NCBI RefSeq assembly: GCF_003573695.1
Contig: NC_039358.1
Coordinates: 231,273,560-231,337,559 of the forward strand
Source of the DNA: Papaver somniferum
Taxonomy: Eukaryota > Streptophyta > Magnoliopsida > Ranunculales > Papaveraceae
Length of the DNA: 64,000 nucleotides
Direction: 5' to 3'
Below are positions 22,531-34,890 of this stretch, piece by piece. A model generated the notes under the pieces. The model was given only the letters and a program-made list of their open reading frames with translations. It ran no database searches and was not told where the DNA came from. Within the stretch, counting starts at the first letter, position 1. Each line of letters begins with the position of its first letter. Both the position numbers and the translations under genes were made by a program.

Positions 22531-22814
22531 TACCGGTACCATCGTCATTTCAATCATATTTTTCGATCTAAAAATAAAATGAGATCATAAATTTAGTCAA
22601 CAAAATATCGGCAAACAATGAATTATCTTTCACTCATACTAATCAAACACAAATGAGATAAGAAAAAAAAAACACAGTTGTGGAAGCAACAGAATGATTA
22701 TGCTAAATATAATGGAGAAAACAATGAGAACTAATGGACTTATTTGATATTGAATACCATAAACAAAATCATCAATAATAAAAACGAATGTGAAATTGAT
22801 TTTCATTTGAGGGG

Positions 22815-23390
22815 AAAAAATAATAGATTGTTTCCCGATACCATATTAAATTAAGGTAAGAGATAAAATGAGACGACAAAGTGAAACGTGGTTCGGTTAC
22901 TGGTTACCTACATCCGCAGACAAACCCTTTAGGATGAAACTATATTGATCTCCAGATTGGGATGATTTTATATTACATTAAGACTGTTATTTATAGAGTT
23001 AACTAAACCAAACCCTAATACATAATACAATATCGGTCATTTGACTAGGTAACACATAATACAGATCGTAAAAACTAGTAACATAATTATTTAGATTTGG
23101 TTTGAGTTGGTCTTCGTTTTTCTTATCAGAATAGTATGGTGACCAATTGGTCTCCTCTTCTACTGCGGTTATTTTGGAGTCTCGTACACCTTACAGTATT
23201 CAAATAATTTCTTCCTACCAAAAGTTTTATAACTCATGTCATGATGACATTCTCATATTTTCAATAGATGAACCAAAAATAAACCAGAAATGAACAAGAA
23301 TTAGCTGATGTTTGGATAATTGTACATTATCCTCATAAAATATCATGATCGATCCATACAATATGTTGTATTTTAAAGTTGACTGATTAA
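22815..23390 (-). mobile_element. Possible Copia LTR remnant
   Basis: The words cccgataccatatt (resembling an inverted initiator-Met primer-binding site, TGGTATC) and taagagataaaatgagacga..gtggttcggtta are typical of the junction between an LTR and the internal region of some plant Copia elements, here in minus orientation. No coding region is attached and no second LTR was found. Weak call. Confidence 0.3.
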
Positions 23391-24839
23391 CATCATGATC
23401 AAATGAAATATTGCTTACCTCTTGTCTTGATTTATCTCTTTAATATAGTCAATTAGCAAACATAGGGTTGAAGTGTAAAAGATACTAATAGTATGATCTT
23501 CTGCCTTGGAAACTTGTTTTGCTCCTTTTGTTTTGAGTGTTATTGGTGAAGATCTGGCTGATACATTAGTTCGAGAAGGGAATTTTATGTTCATCTTCAA
23601 AGTGTTTTTGATTGCATCACTATCATCAACAAGTATTTCTATTTTCAATGGATTTTGGGATTTCTCTGGCTAAAAAAAGTGTCACAGGTTCGGAGAGAAG
23701 AGAAATTGATTCCAGTTTTTTTTTTTAATTATTTGTTTTTTAAATAGCGGCAAAAAGAGCGAGTGTCGAAAGTATGAATAGTTTACCACTTAGCAGATAC
23801 ATTCGCGTTTAACTGTAGATACGCGAGACCCAAAATCTCTAATTGACTTAAAACAGATCAGCATCCGTTCAAATTATCCTTATTCAAAATTAGGCATTGG
23901 ATTTACTTTTGTGCAGAGATGTAAACAGGTCCAGTAAAATAGTCAAACAGATTAATATAGTCAAAAATCGAGAATGAACGTGTATTTTTTTTTTAAATAA
24001 TGCAACTACTACAATTTTTTCGGCCATGAAACTTATCTAAAGTCGCAATTGAAATATCCTAGTAACGGATTCACATGTGAAAACTTGGTCACTGAAAAAA
24101 AATTATGTGGTTTACAAGATAGATTCATGAGACAAACTTTAAGTGACAATGCAAATATCGTCTGAGAAGAAGATTTTTGACAATATCATTTATTCAGAGC
24201 CTTCCGTACTAAGGAAAATTTTGACATCTAAATTATTTCTATGAACTTTAGAACCGTTTTATACATATTTTTATGCATAATAAACTACAAAGTTTTTCCT
24301 TGTTAAAGCACTTACTTGGTGATTATCAAAATTAACCTATAAATTATCAAATTATGATTATAAAATATGTGTTAATCCACCTACTTAGATAATAGTCTAG
24401 AATCACTTACAGGGGAGTTTCAAATGTTTTTAGTGTAACATCTTTTAAAAATCTACCTATTTTCCACTTTTTTTATTGATTTATTATGCTTCGTTGACTT
24501 TTTTGTAGGTAAGTGGAACATCTATATGATTTGTTAACCTTTAAATATCTAATATAAGACTAATGGTATTTATATATTCTTATGTGAAATAAAATTTAAA
24601 AGAAAATCCTTGTTGGAATTATAAAAATTGTTCTTGCGGAACGAAAATATGCACACCGATTAATAAAAACAAAAAAAACATGATTCATATATTAGATAAA
24701 CGAATTTGAACCTTGATGTTTTTACCTCGTATATTTTTCTATTCGAAAGTAGATATCTTACAGAAAAGCAACATTTTGCGATCTTGCGTGAATAACCTAG
24801 TTTGATCAACAATTTTTTTGTTTTTAATACATAACTACC
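23391..24839. other. No recognisable gene
   Basis: A minus-strand frame at 23415-23648 is open (SPITLKTKGAKQVSKAEDH within it) but has no known motif, no clear intron signals and no supporting neighbour. The rest is AT-rich and shows nothing. Confidence 0.35.
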
Positions 24840-24959
24840 TCACAGATTCAGAACTACGAGGTTGATCTCTCTGATATAGTTTCTCCCTGTATTTCTGAGG
24901 AAGAAAATTTAGCTTTATCTCTTATCCCTTCAACAAATGAGATTAGGGACACTTTATCC

Positions 24960-26535
24960 AATATGAATCAATGGGGAGCTCCGGGCCCAGATGGTTTTCA
25001 ACCGGGTTTCTTTAAAGAAAATTGGGATATACTGGGACCGGATATTACAAACACAATTCAACATTTTTTTAAAATTGGTTCCCTTGATCCTAATCTAAAC
25101 CATTCATTCCTAACTCTCATCCCAAAAACTTTCACCCATCAAACCCCGACACACTTTAGACCCATTAGCCTAAGTAACACCATTTAAAATTAATTTTTAA
25201 AATCCTATCTAACCTCCTCAAACCAATTCTCAATAAAATCATATCCCCCAACCAATCTTCCTTTCTTCCGGTAGACAAATCACTGACAATATCATCATCG
25301 CCCATGAGCTTATTCACACAATGAAAAACTCAAAAGCTCAGAAAGGCCATTTCGTCCTGAAATTAGACCTCTCAAAAGCTTTTGATAGAGTTGAATGGAA
25401 GTTCATAAAATCCTCCCTCTCTGCTCTGGGTTTTAATATTTTTTGGGTAAACCTCATAATGCAGTGCATATCTACCACTTCTTTCTCCATTCTTCTTAAC
25501 GGCTCCACAAGACCTTCTTTCAAAACTTCTAGGGGATTAAGACAAGGAGATCCCCTCTCCCCTTATCTTTTCCTTATCTGCATGGAAATCCTCTCCAGAC
25601 TTCTTGGAAATGCGGTGATGGATAATAAAATCTCTGGCCTTAATATAAACAAGAATGCCCCAAACATCTCCCACCTCTTCTTTGCTGATGATTGCTTTCT
25701 TTTCACCAATGCAAACTTAGGGGAAGCAAAAAACCTACTTGATATCTTATCCAGATTCGGGGAAATCACAGGTCAACTGATAAATCTCCAAAAATCAGGC
25801 ATCTTTTTCAGCAAAAAATCCACCCAAAGCATGGGAAAATCATTGCCAAAATTCTAAAAATCCCCCTAATGACAAAAAATGAAAGATACCTGGGAACTCC
25901 CATGTTATTTGATTAAAAAAAGAAAGGAGAATTTTGAGCCTCTCCTACAGAAATACTATGAAACTCTTCAAGGTTGGAAATCAAAACTCCTTTCTCAAGA
26001 TGGTAGAACGGTGCTAATAAAATCTATTCTACAAGGATACCCTACATATCAAATGCAAATCCTGAGCCTCCCTAAGGAAACCTTAGATCAAATGGACAAG
26101 ATTCAAAGAGATTTATGGTGGAACAAGGATAAGAATAAAAAGAGAGGGGGGTATTTTAAAGCTTGGGTAAACATCTGCAAACCCATTTCTCAAGGAGGAC
26201 TTGGGATAAAAAATCCACATCATTTCAACATATCCCTCCTAACGAAATTGGCAAGCAGATTAATATCAGAGCACAATCAACTTTGGGATAGACTTTTGAA
26301 AGCCAAATATTTTTCGAACAGTCACTCATTAGAAGATTCTAGGAAATCGAACTTATCTTGGATTTGGACAAGCATACAAAAAGGTCTAAACCTTATAAAA
26401 GGAAATTTTGTCTGGCAAGTGAAAAACGGAGCGTCGATAAGGATTTGGAAAGATAAATGGGTTTACTTTAGAAGAAAATATTCAAAGACCAGAGGGGTTA
26501 ACAGAGTTCAATTCCATAAAAGGTTAGTGAACTGA
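24960..26535 (+). pseudogene. LINE reverse transcriptase, broken
   Basis: Recognisable RT blocks are VLKLDLSKAFDRVEW (first catalytic Asp), SRGLRQGDPLSPYLF, and HLFFADDCFLF with the catalytic Asp pair (FADD). Downstream come GWKSKLLSQDGRTVLIKS, QGYPTYQMQ and WVNICKPISQGGLGIK, typical of plant LINE ORF2. Three open pieces (24963-25187, 25321-25857, 25879-26535) lie in different frames, so at least two frameshifts have occurred. Function: target-primed reverse transcription of the element RNA, now lost. Confidence 0.88.
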
Positions 26536-27292
26536 TCACTGAAGAAGAAGCATGGGATATAGAGAAAATTGGTACACTTTTCATCCATGATTTAAAGAGA
26601 AAATCCTAGCGATATCACCAAAGATACAAGAACAAGACAAAATTAGATGGCAACACCACCCCAATGGAATTTTCTCAGCAAAAAATGTCTACAATTTTCT
26701 AATAAATCAAGATCAGGAGGTGAATAACTCTGGTAAATTTCCTTGGAAATTTTTTTGGAAAATCAATGTGATACCGAGGATCAAGTTATTTATTTGGAAA
26801 TTAGCTCAGAAAGCGTTCCCAACAAATGAGAGATCAGGAGCTCACAATAAAGAATTTAGTACGGATTGCCCAATGTGCAATACTTAGTCGACAGAAGCAG
26901 CGCAACACCTAATTAGAGCTTGTCCTTTTGCAAGAGCTATTTGGTTTGGTATCTCCTTAAATACGGTCAATACTAGATGCAATACAGACTCCATGTTGGA
27001 TTGGATTAAAGATTGGATTTCGGAACCTGACTTGGATGACTACTCCGGAAAAATTGCAACAATTTCATGGTTCATCTGGAAGTACCAATGCTCAGTAGTT
27101 TTCGACAACATAATCCCTAACCCAAATTCCCTGATTGAGCAAATAAACAAATTCCTACAATAATATCCTCAAGAAAATACAAAGATGAACAAAATAATTC
27201 AACAAAGTAAGTAACACAGGGATAAATGGTTCAGCTTTTCTTCGGACTGGATTCTATTCATTGATGCGGCTTACAAAAAGGAAAATTAAACT

Positions 27293-27736
27293 ATGGGATA
27301 TGCCTTTATCCTATACTCAGCGGACAATGAAACTTTTATGCACATTATTGCGGGAGCAGATAGAGATGTATCGGCATTTCATGCGGAAGCAAAGGCTTTA
27401 CTAAATGCGACTATTTGGCTAAGTGAAAATATCTTATCTAGTGTTACCTTAGCTACAGACTGCAAGATGTTAGCGGATACAATCAATAAGGTGGAAAAGG
27501 TCCCAGATTGGAATGCGGACTACACAATGATGAAGACTCAAAATATTTTGCAAAAACTTCCTCAAGCTAAGGTGCAGTATATCAACAGAAAATATAACTC
27601 AGCAGCAGATCAAATAACAAAAGAAGCTCGGGTAAAGAACCTACAACATTTATCTACACAAATTCAGATAAGGATATCTCATTCTAGTATTTTTGAAAAG
27701 AAAGATATTGTAAACCTGATGTACTATATTGCTTAA
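27293..27736 (+). pseudogene. RNase H domain of the LINE
   Basis: A 147-codon open frame with the order of plant LINE RNase H: an initial GYAFILYSADNETF strand, AFHAEAKALLNA (catalytic Glu), LATDCKMLADTIN (catalytic Asp) and NRKYNSAADQITKEA near the end. The first Asp lies upstream (WILFIDAAYK near 27250), separated by a stop. It belongs to the same insertion as the RT and is not an independent gene. Confidence 0.8.
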
Positions 27737-27775
27737 TTTATATATTTAACTTTTTCATCAAAAAAATAAAATAAT

Positions 27776-29099
27776 TAATCTATATAGTCTTTTTACGTAC
27801 TAAAACCTATAGGATAACCTTGTAGTTTAAAATTTTGGGATAATTTCTTATTGTGATAGTTTTTTAGGTGTGAATACTCATTTGAGAAATCTAGCCAATA
27901 TAGGAAAACACCTACAATATAAGTTATAACCTCAATAAAATTATTTCAAAAAGTTATCATCTTGATTTACAAATGTTGTATTAACCTCGTTTTTCTTGGA
28001 ATCTTCATCGTGAAAGTAACAAATTCATACCCAGAGTTAAAAAGAAGTCATTGATATTTGGTTGATTATGTTCGATGTTATGATACACAATGAAGTTGTA
28101 TCATGATAGTATCTTGTAATTTGTAATCAAATTATCAACATTGAGTTCCAAGGAGATTCTTCCTAGATATTTTCATATCTTTCTTTGATCCAATCTCCAA
28201 TTTTTCTTATATTTGTCGTGTAGGTAACACTGATGATCATATGAACTCCCTTCTTTGATTTTTGAGTTTTAGATTTTTTTGGTTTGAATCATGGTAAAGA
28301 AGAAGATGAAGATTTTGTCAAAATATTATATACATATAGTTCGAATCGAGGTTTACAAAATGCAATAATATTGGAACGAGAATGTTGTACTTTTTTTTTT
28401 CTTCATGCAACTTTTATAAAAATATATATTAGAATATGATTGATTTAATCATATCGATTTGATTTTGATCATATTAAATTAGTAATATGATTTGACATAA
28501 TGGAATGGTGTTGAAAGAATCCATAACAAGATTCTTCTACTTAGGAGTAGATGTACGATTTCCATTGTCAGGTGGTTGTTATGGTGAATAATTATTTGTC
28601 CATAGTTGTCAGTACGGCTAAAACCGATCGTATATGAAGGTGGGTAGTAGATGGTGCATATGTAGGAGGCTACAGAGATTTGTAAGTTCTTTTTTCTTTC
28701 TCTTTCATTTTTTCTTCTTCTTTCTTCCTTATACTTGTATTTTGATTTATATAAAATCAATTGCTTTCTTTTCTTTTAAGAATATGCATTTGTAATGGAT
28801 AAAACAATAAATATACAACTTTAGATTTTTTGAGTGGAAAAAGGTTGATCTTTATGAAAAGCCCAATATAACACATGAATAAACTTATTTTTGAAAACAT
28901 AAGAAGTGTAAAAAATTCATTCATCATTATGCAAGTTAACAAGATGTTGTTGTGTCTTGTCTTAAAAAGAACTTATGTTAACAAATAGAAACTTAGACTT
29001 GGATGTATAAATTATTAACACAGGTAATGTATTATTATCCGATGTTCAATAGAATTTTTTTTTCTAGAGTGATGATATATATATTAACAAAAGTTGTAG
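27776..29099. other. No recognisable gene
   Basis: AT-rich DNA with only short chance frames. No repeat shared with the rest of the window was noticed. Confidence 0.4.
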
Positions 29100-29800
29100 C
29101 CAAATTGAGTAGGGAGTAGTTTTTATAGAAATGAAAAGATTTATTAGAATAGAAGAATATACATGATTTACAAGAAGTAGATACACAAGAAGGTAAAAAA
29201 TAAAAAACATTAAGAAAATAAATTAGATGAATATAGAATCCCAGTCCAACATTGTGCTTGAGAAGTGATATGGAGCCTTACAACTAGCAGTCATTGCCCA
29301 ATTCAAAACCAATACTCTTGCCTTCAATCCAAGATCTGAGTCAGTTTTATATTGGTATGTGGCCTAAAATTAAAATCCTCCAATTCCGCTCATTCCATAG
29401 AACTCAAGTAAACGAAAAAGGAATAAAATCCCATGCTACCTTTTTAACTTCAGTAAAACAAAAAGAATTATGAGATTCATCCAAACGGAAGATCCGTGAC
29501 TAACCATCCTTAGGAGTAAGATACGAACATATTTTGTTAGCAGTCTTGCGGTAAAGTAATAAGGGTATTCACTGATTCCTCTTTCATGCCACACATTATA
29601 CAAATGTTATCCAAAATCATACCATTTCTTTTCATCATGTCCATAATATTAAGCTTATGGTGAACAATTGTCCATATGAAAAATCTAGCCTATGATGGAA
29701 CTTTCGTATTTCATACAAATAAGGCTGGGAATTGTGAAATTGAATCTGAGATTACACGAGCATTTAAAAAGTGTACAATAGAGCACACCAGAATTTGAGA
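29100..29800 (-). pseudogene. LINE fragment, zinc-binding RT-associated region
   Basis: On the minus strand decayed coding segments read ARFFIWTIVHHKLN, then CIMCGMKEESVNTL, then FCFTEVKKVAWDFIPFSF and LWNERNWR. This is the zf-RVT region found at the C-terminus of plant LINE polyproteins (a Cys-x2-Cys, then a helix, then a trailing Trp-rich part). Several stops and frameshifts are present. No RT core is retained. Confidence 0.6.
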
Positions 29801-30309
29801 GAGGCCACATTTTGTATCCATTCCAGACTAGAGTACATGAGGTACATTACCAATAGTATTTAGCTAGTAAAACTGCAAACCTATTTAAATTTTTCTTATT
29901 TTAAACTTCCTGTAAAATCAAATTTTCAACTACTAGTGCTTCCTAAGCTTCGGCCATTTCTGTTGCGCAATCTTATGTAGTAGGGTACAAAGAAGTTCTA
30001 ATGGTTGTTCGCCAACCTAAATATCATGTCAGAAGAGAATTAATTCCCCTGAATGGATGGTTAGTGTTGGGTATGACATGACAAGGTTGACCGTATATGC
30101 AATAGCTTTCCAACATGATATTCCGTGGGTTATTGGAACAACCATATGTGTCCAATATAATCAAACATCAAACTGAACTCAACAAAAAATCCCCAAAAAT
30201 CCTAGCCAATTTTTTTTTTCTTCTGCACTTCTTCCGAACACAACAAGTTGAAGCCGAAATAGGATATTTAGCACGAGAGCCATCACCCGATTCTTTTAAA
30301 GTCTACATT
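29801..30309. other. No gene seen
   Basis: A plus-strand open frame at 30115-30312 has no recognisable motif. The left boundary of the neighbouring degraded MULE lies somewhere in or just after this stretch and could not be fixed. Confidence 0.3.
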
Positions 30310-30684
30310 TAAAGATATTTTTTGACAAACCCCGTAACTTTTATACGATTTAAATTGATAAACCGAGTGAGAATCTTCAAAATAGGGTTTCAAAATGAAT
30401 TTCAACCTATGTTTATCTAGGAGATTTTTAAAAAACCTAGTCTAGGTAACCGAACATCACCTTTTAAAGAACACACGAAGAATTATTCGGTTATGATTTT
30501 TTTTTTGTCTCCTAACCGAACGTTGTATATGTTAAGTATTATTTGTTGTTTTGTTAAGTTTTTTAATCATACCTATTGACTGAAATCTAAGTCGTGAAAA
30601 ATGTTTCATGGTTCGACGACCTATAAATTTTGTTATCCTAACCGAAATATAAATTGTGAACAACATTTTAGCGTTTAACGACCT

Positions 30685-33184
30685 TGAAAAAGCGGGTGTC
30701 TAACAACTACACCCAATATTTCGCTTAGCAATCTATATGGAAAAACTGCAATATAATTCCAAGAGAATCAACTAGACAGCTAGACTCAATCAATGAAAAT
30801 ATATCCCAGAGTTGTATCTTAATTTCTCTATTCAATCTACAATCAAACAAATAGGAATTTGCGAGCCCAATTGAATATAAGAAATAACTTGGACGGTATC
30901 AAAAACCAATATTCAAGCGTCAATCAATTTAATCAACAACCAAAGGTCGGATTCATAATTGATTGAACTTACTAACAACCTGTGATTTTTGAATTATATA
31001 AACAAATATAATGCCGAAAAGAAATAACATAGACACCAGAAATTTTGTTAACGAGGAAACCGCAAATGCAGAAAAACCCCGGGACCCAGTCCAGATTCGA
31101 ATACCACACTGTATTAAGCCTCTATAGACACCAGCCTACTCCAAGTTAACTTCGGAATGGAATGTAGTTGAGCCCTAACCAATCTCACACTGGCCAAGGT
31201 ACAGTCGCGTTCCTTATGCCTATGAATCCCAGCAGGACTCTGCGCACTTGATTCCCTTAGCTGATCTCATCTACAACTAAGAGTTGTTACGACCAAAAGT
31301 CGAAGACTAGATAAACCAATCTTTCTCACACAGAAAAGTATATTGAATAAATAAATCTGTCTCCCACAGAAATACTTATGAGTTTTGTTCCGTCTTTTGA
31401 TAAATCTAGGTGAACAGAAACCAATTGATACACCGGACTTATATTCCCGAAGAACAACCTAATAATATCAATCACCTTACAATAATATTAATCGTATGGT
31501 AGCGAAAAAAGATATTGTGGAATCACAAACGACGAGACGAAGATGTTTGTGACTATTTTTTATGTTGCCTATCAGAGATTAAATCTCGAGAGAATCTTAG
31601 AGAAGATAATACTCAATTACGATAGAAAACGGCAAGATTAGAACACGCAACTACAGAGAAAATAGTTGGGTCTGGATTTACAATCCCAATGAAGTCTTCA
31701 AGTTGTTAACCTACATGGTTTTGGAGAAAACCTAAAGTTAAAGGAGAATCGAATCTAGTCTCAACTAGTATCACACAAGAGGTGTGGGGATTAGGTTTCC
31801 CAATTTCTAAAGTTCTCCCTTATATAGTCTTCAAATCAGGGTTTGCAATCAATGCCACCTTGGTAACAAAGCATTCAATATTCACTGTTAGAGGAAAACC
31901 TGATTAAACTCAAGCTAATATCTTTCAACCGTTAGATCGAACTTAGCTTGTTATACACAAATGAAAAGTGACTTCATTTAGATATGAGTGACCGTACCTA
32001 AATGTGTACACCTTGTTGGCTCAACAATAATTAACCTAAGTTAGCCATATGAACACTTTCATATCAACCATATCCATCTTAAACATAACAAGTTCAAATG
32101 ACTCAAATAAAACTAGTTCTAGAGTTGTTCAATTGTTTATATTCTCATAGAAGTATACAAGACACAATTGAAGCAAAATTGATTTTAATTCAGTCGAATC
32201 AATTCATGAACATTATATCCACGGTTTGCAAAAGATTGCATTCCTTATTATATAAATGTATTAGTTCATGAAAAACTGATTTTAGAACATAACCTACTCA
32301 AGTATGCAAAGGGGTACGCATACCTAAGTGGTCGGAATAAGTTTGGGTTCGCCAGTATGCGAACGGGTACACATACCTCCAAACTCGGTTGAATTTCCGG
32401 GACTTGAACCTCACGCCAGTACGCATACCGGTATGCATACTAAGTTCCCAGACTTTCACTAAACCAACCAATACGCATACGGGTATGCATACTATGGTTC
32501 CCGGACTTGGAATAACATGCAACAGTTAGCATACAAGTGCGCATATTGTGCTATATACAATCATGGTTATTTGTTCTAAACTCCCATTTCAATTACTGAA
32601 ACATTCTTAGAAGACGACAATAGCTGTCTCACACAAACTATTATCTTCGAAGCAATTTTCAAGTGATCGATTGATCAATACGAAACATTCCGAGTCTACA
32701 TCAAATGACTGTCTCACACAAATCATGTAAGATGTTGCAAGGTGATTTTCACATGATCATATTTTGAATTTCGTCAAGAATATAAGATGAACTTGGTTAA
32801 AGTGAAAGCTTACCAACACATATTTCGAGAAATATGTAAGCGAGTTAAACTCAGCTCGAAATATCAATTGTGTATAATCGAAGTCTATATAGCTATACGA
32901 CTTCTGTCTCAAATAGGAGATATAGTAGATAGACTTTTGAGTGATAGATGAGTTTAAGTCTCCACATATCTTTTGTTGATGAAGTTCCACAAGCTCCCCT
33001 TAGTAGCTCTTCGTCTTCAATCGATGAACGCCGTGGAGTCTAAAGCTCAACTACACTTACTATCCTAATCCGAGACTTAGGTATAAGCAAACTAGAAATC
33101 AAGACTTATAGTTTTGACAACTAAACTTGACAAACAAGCTTTAGATAGCAACGTTTGCGAGTTCGACCGAGCAGTGCTCTAACA
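30685..33184 (-). mobile_element. Solo LTR of a SIRE-like Ty1/Copia element, 2.5 kb
   Basis: Starts TGAAAAAGCGGG and ends GCTCTAACA on the plus strand. On the minus strand it runs TGTTAGAGC to CCCGCTTTTTCA. It is flanked by the perfect 5-bp target duplication GACCT (30680-30684 and 33185-33189), with no internal region. It is homologous along its length to the LTR at 59856-62216, whose attached polypurine tract fixes the minus orientation. A solo LTR of this kind arises by recombination between the two LTRs of a full element. Confidence 0.93.
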
Positions 33185-33412
33185 GACCTATAAAAAAAAT
33201 TCTCCTAACTGAACGTATAATTTGCAGAACAATTTATGTTATTCGGCTAACTATAAACTTTGTCTTCCTAGATGAATGTTTCTTTGCATCTCATGTTTCA
33301 CATATTTATTTAGGCTCCGACAGTGTATGAAGGAAAAGTAAAAGGTTACTTCTTCTTCCAAACCTCTTTGGAAAATAACTAGAGAGGTAAGTACGGAAGA
33401 AACCCTTGATAC

Positions 33413-33723
33413 GATGGCGAACGATCCGGAGTTTGTATGCTGGTTCAACATTGATGAAAATCCTATAAATAGTGATTAGAATCCCCTCAACTATATTGAA
33501 TCAGAGGAAAAAGAATAAGACTATGATCCTAGAATGGCTTTTAGAGAATCAAACTTTTCAGATAAAGATCCTTATTACAACGGAAATGGTGGATACATGG
33601 GTCCACCTGAGGAGTTAGAAGAAAAAGTTAATAAGAACAAAAAGGGAGGAGTTGATGAGAAGAAGAAGGGAGAAGTTGATGATGTTGTAAACGAACAAAG
33701 GAATATAAAATTTTTGATGACGT
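33413..33723 (+). pseudogene. Acidic ORF remnant in the degraded MULE
   Basis: The plus-strand frame opens MANDPEFVCWFNIDEN, meets two in-frame stops, then reads MAFRESNFSDKDPYYNGNGG and a Lys/Glu/Asp-rich tail. I do not recognise it. By position it may correspond to the second, plus-strand gene of the related large MULE, but the sequences are too different to be sure. Confidence 0.35.
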
Positions 33724-34519
33724 AAAAACCGAAGATGATGATATCAGTGAGATAATGACTTTTTTTAAGTCTTTATGATGTGATTTATTTCGTTGTTGTT
33801 GGGTGTATGTCACAAGTTATTTTAGACGGTATTATATAGTAAATAAAAAAACATATTACTTTTCGTTTAAAATCTGATGTGATGTGTTTTGTTGTTGAAC
33901 CTATATGTTTGGACAACATTATATTAAATTTTTTAACTTACTTAGTTAGAAACTTACATTTTATTTACTGTATTGTCGGTGCTATTATATCAATGGAAGG
34001 TCTTCTTATTATGTTAACTGCAAAAGGAGACACGTATCAACCATATGCTTCGAAACACAACTTAATTATAAAGCATTTTATATTGGATTGATGATTATGT
34101 TGCTCAACATGAAAACGAAATTAATAAGATCAACCTCTTATCATACACACCTTGGTTTTGAGTCGGAAATTTTCACATTTTAAGCTAGGTCCGGTTACTT
34201 GTGAATGTTTATATTCTTGCCGAACCTCTAACAACAACAAAATTCGGTAAAATCGTGTGGGGTTCGACAATCTGAAAAATGGTTACCTTGATGAACATTT
34301 CCATTGTACTTCATACAGTTTATTAATTTCAAGGTTCGACAAGGTGGAGAGGCTTGCCGACCACGCCACCCATAGACTTAATAAAGAGTTCAGATGGAAC
34401 AAATAGCTGAACTTGATACTCCACTTTTCTCGTTGATTTTAAACTGAAATTTCGGGTACAAAAATGGTGGACTCGACCAAATTGAATATTACTATGTATA
34501 CCCTAGAATATAAATTCGA

Positions 34520-34720
34520 CTACCTATTCTTCAGAAATAATAGCCAACCTCCATTAAAACCATCATTTTGAGATTGAGATTGAGTTTTGGGAAGAATACA
34601 TTCACCATCTAAAAAATCACTCATTTCTGGATGGTTGTAGGGATTAACAAATACGGATTTTAGAGTTGGAGTTGAAGATTCTGATTCGAAAGAGTTGTCG
34701 CTCGAATCACTCATTTCGAA
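34520..34720 (-). pseudogene. First exon of a MULE transposase gene (degraded copy)
   Basis: The minus-strand frame reads MVEFEMSDSSDNSFESE.., then FVNPYNHPEMSDFLDGECILP, and ends before a GTAG donor near 34522. The related exon at 51627-51840 has IIFVNLQNDPDLAYFLDGDCILP in the same position. The shared F(V)N..P(D/E)..FLDG(D/E)CILP pattern identifies it as the same gene. Confidence 0.65.
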
Positions 34721-34890
34721 TTCAACCATCTTGAAAAATAGAAAAGAAAAAATATTCAAAGCTTTTCTTCTCCATCTTTTTTCTCTCAATAATACAAACT
34801 CATTATTATCATTAATTAACTTAATCATTCTACACTAACTGATTTAGAAAGGGTACTTTTGCGATTATAATAAATATATAGATATAAATG

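Larger units (their letters stand above)
24840..27775 (+). mobile_element. 5'-truncated LINE with reverse transcriptase and RNase H remnants
   Basis: Coding order on the plus strand: start of the reverse transcriptase (PGPDGFQPGFFKENWD, HFRPISL), the core RT domain at 25321-25857, the C-terminal thumb and zf-RVT-like region (25879-27170), and RNase H (27293-27736). A-rich sequence follows a TTTTTCATCAAAAAAA end near 27760. The endonuclease domain is missing. Stops and frameshifts separate the segments, for example at 25187, 25857 and 26535. It is a dead plant L1-type insertion. No target duplication was recognised. Confidence 0.88.
30310..34890. mobile_element. Degraded MULE related to the large MULE, split by a solo LTR
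   Basis: Outside the solo LTR (30310-30684 and 33185-34890) the sequence carries scattered aaccgaac and ggttcgac/ttcggt words and, on the minus strand at 34520-34720, a coding segment homologous to the first exon of the transposase gene of the MULE at 40424-52063. On the plus strand there is an acidic decayed ORF (33413-33723). Terminal repeats were not found and the transposase core is missing, so this is a deletion derivative. Confidence 0.55.

Noticed and set aside
30115..30312. Plus-strand 65-codon open frame
   Set aside because: No motif and no splice context beyond chance; short frames like this are common in AT-rich DNA.
33262..33392. Possible CDS upstream of the acidic ORF in the degraded MULE
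   Set aside because: Only short interrupted frames; cannot be joined to the ORF at 33413 with convincing splice sites.
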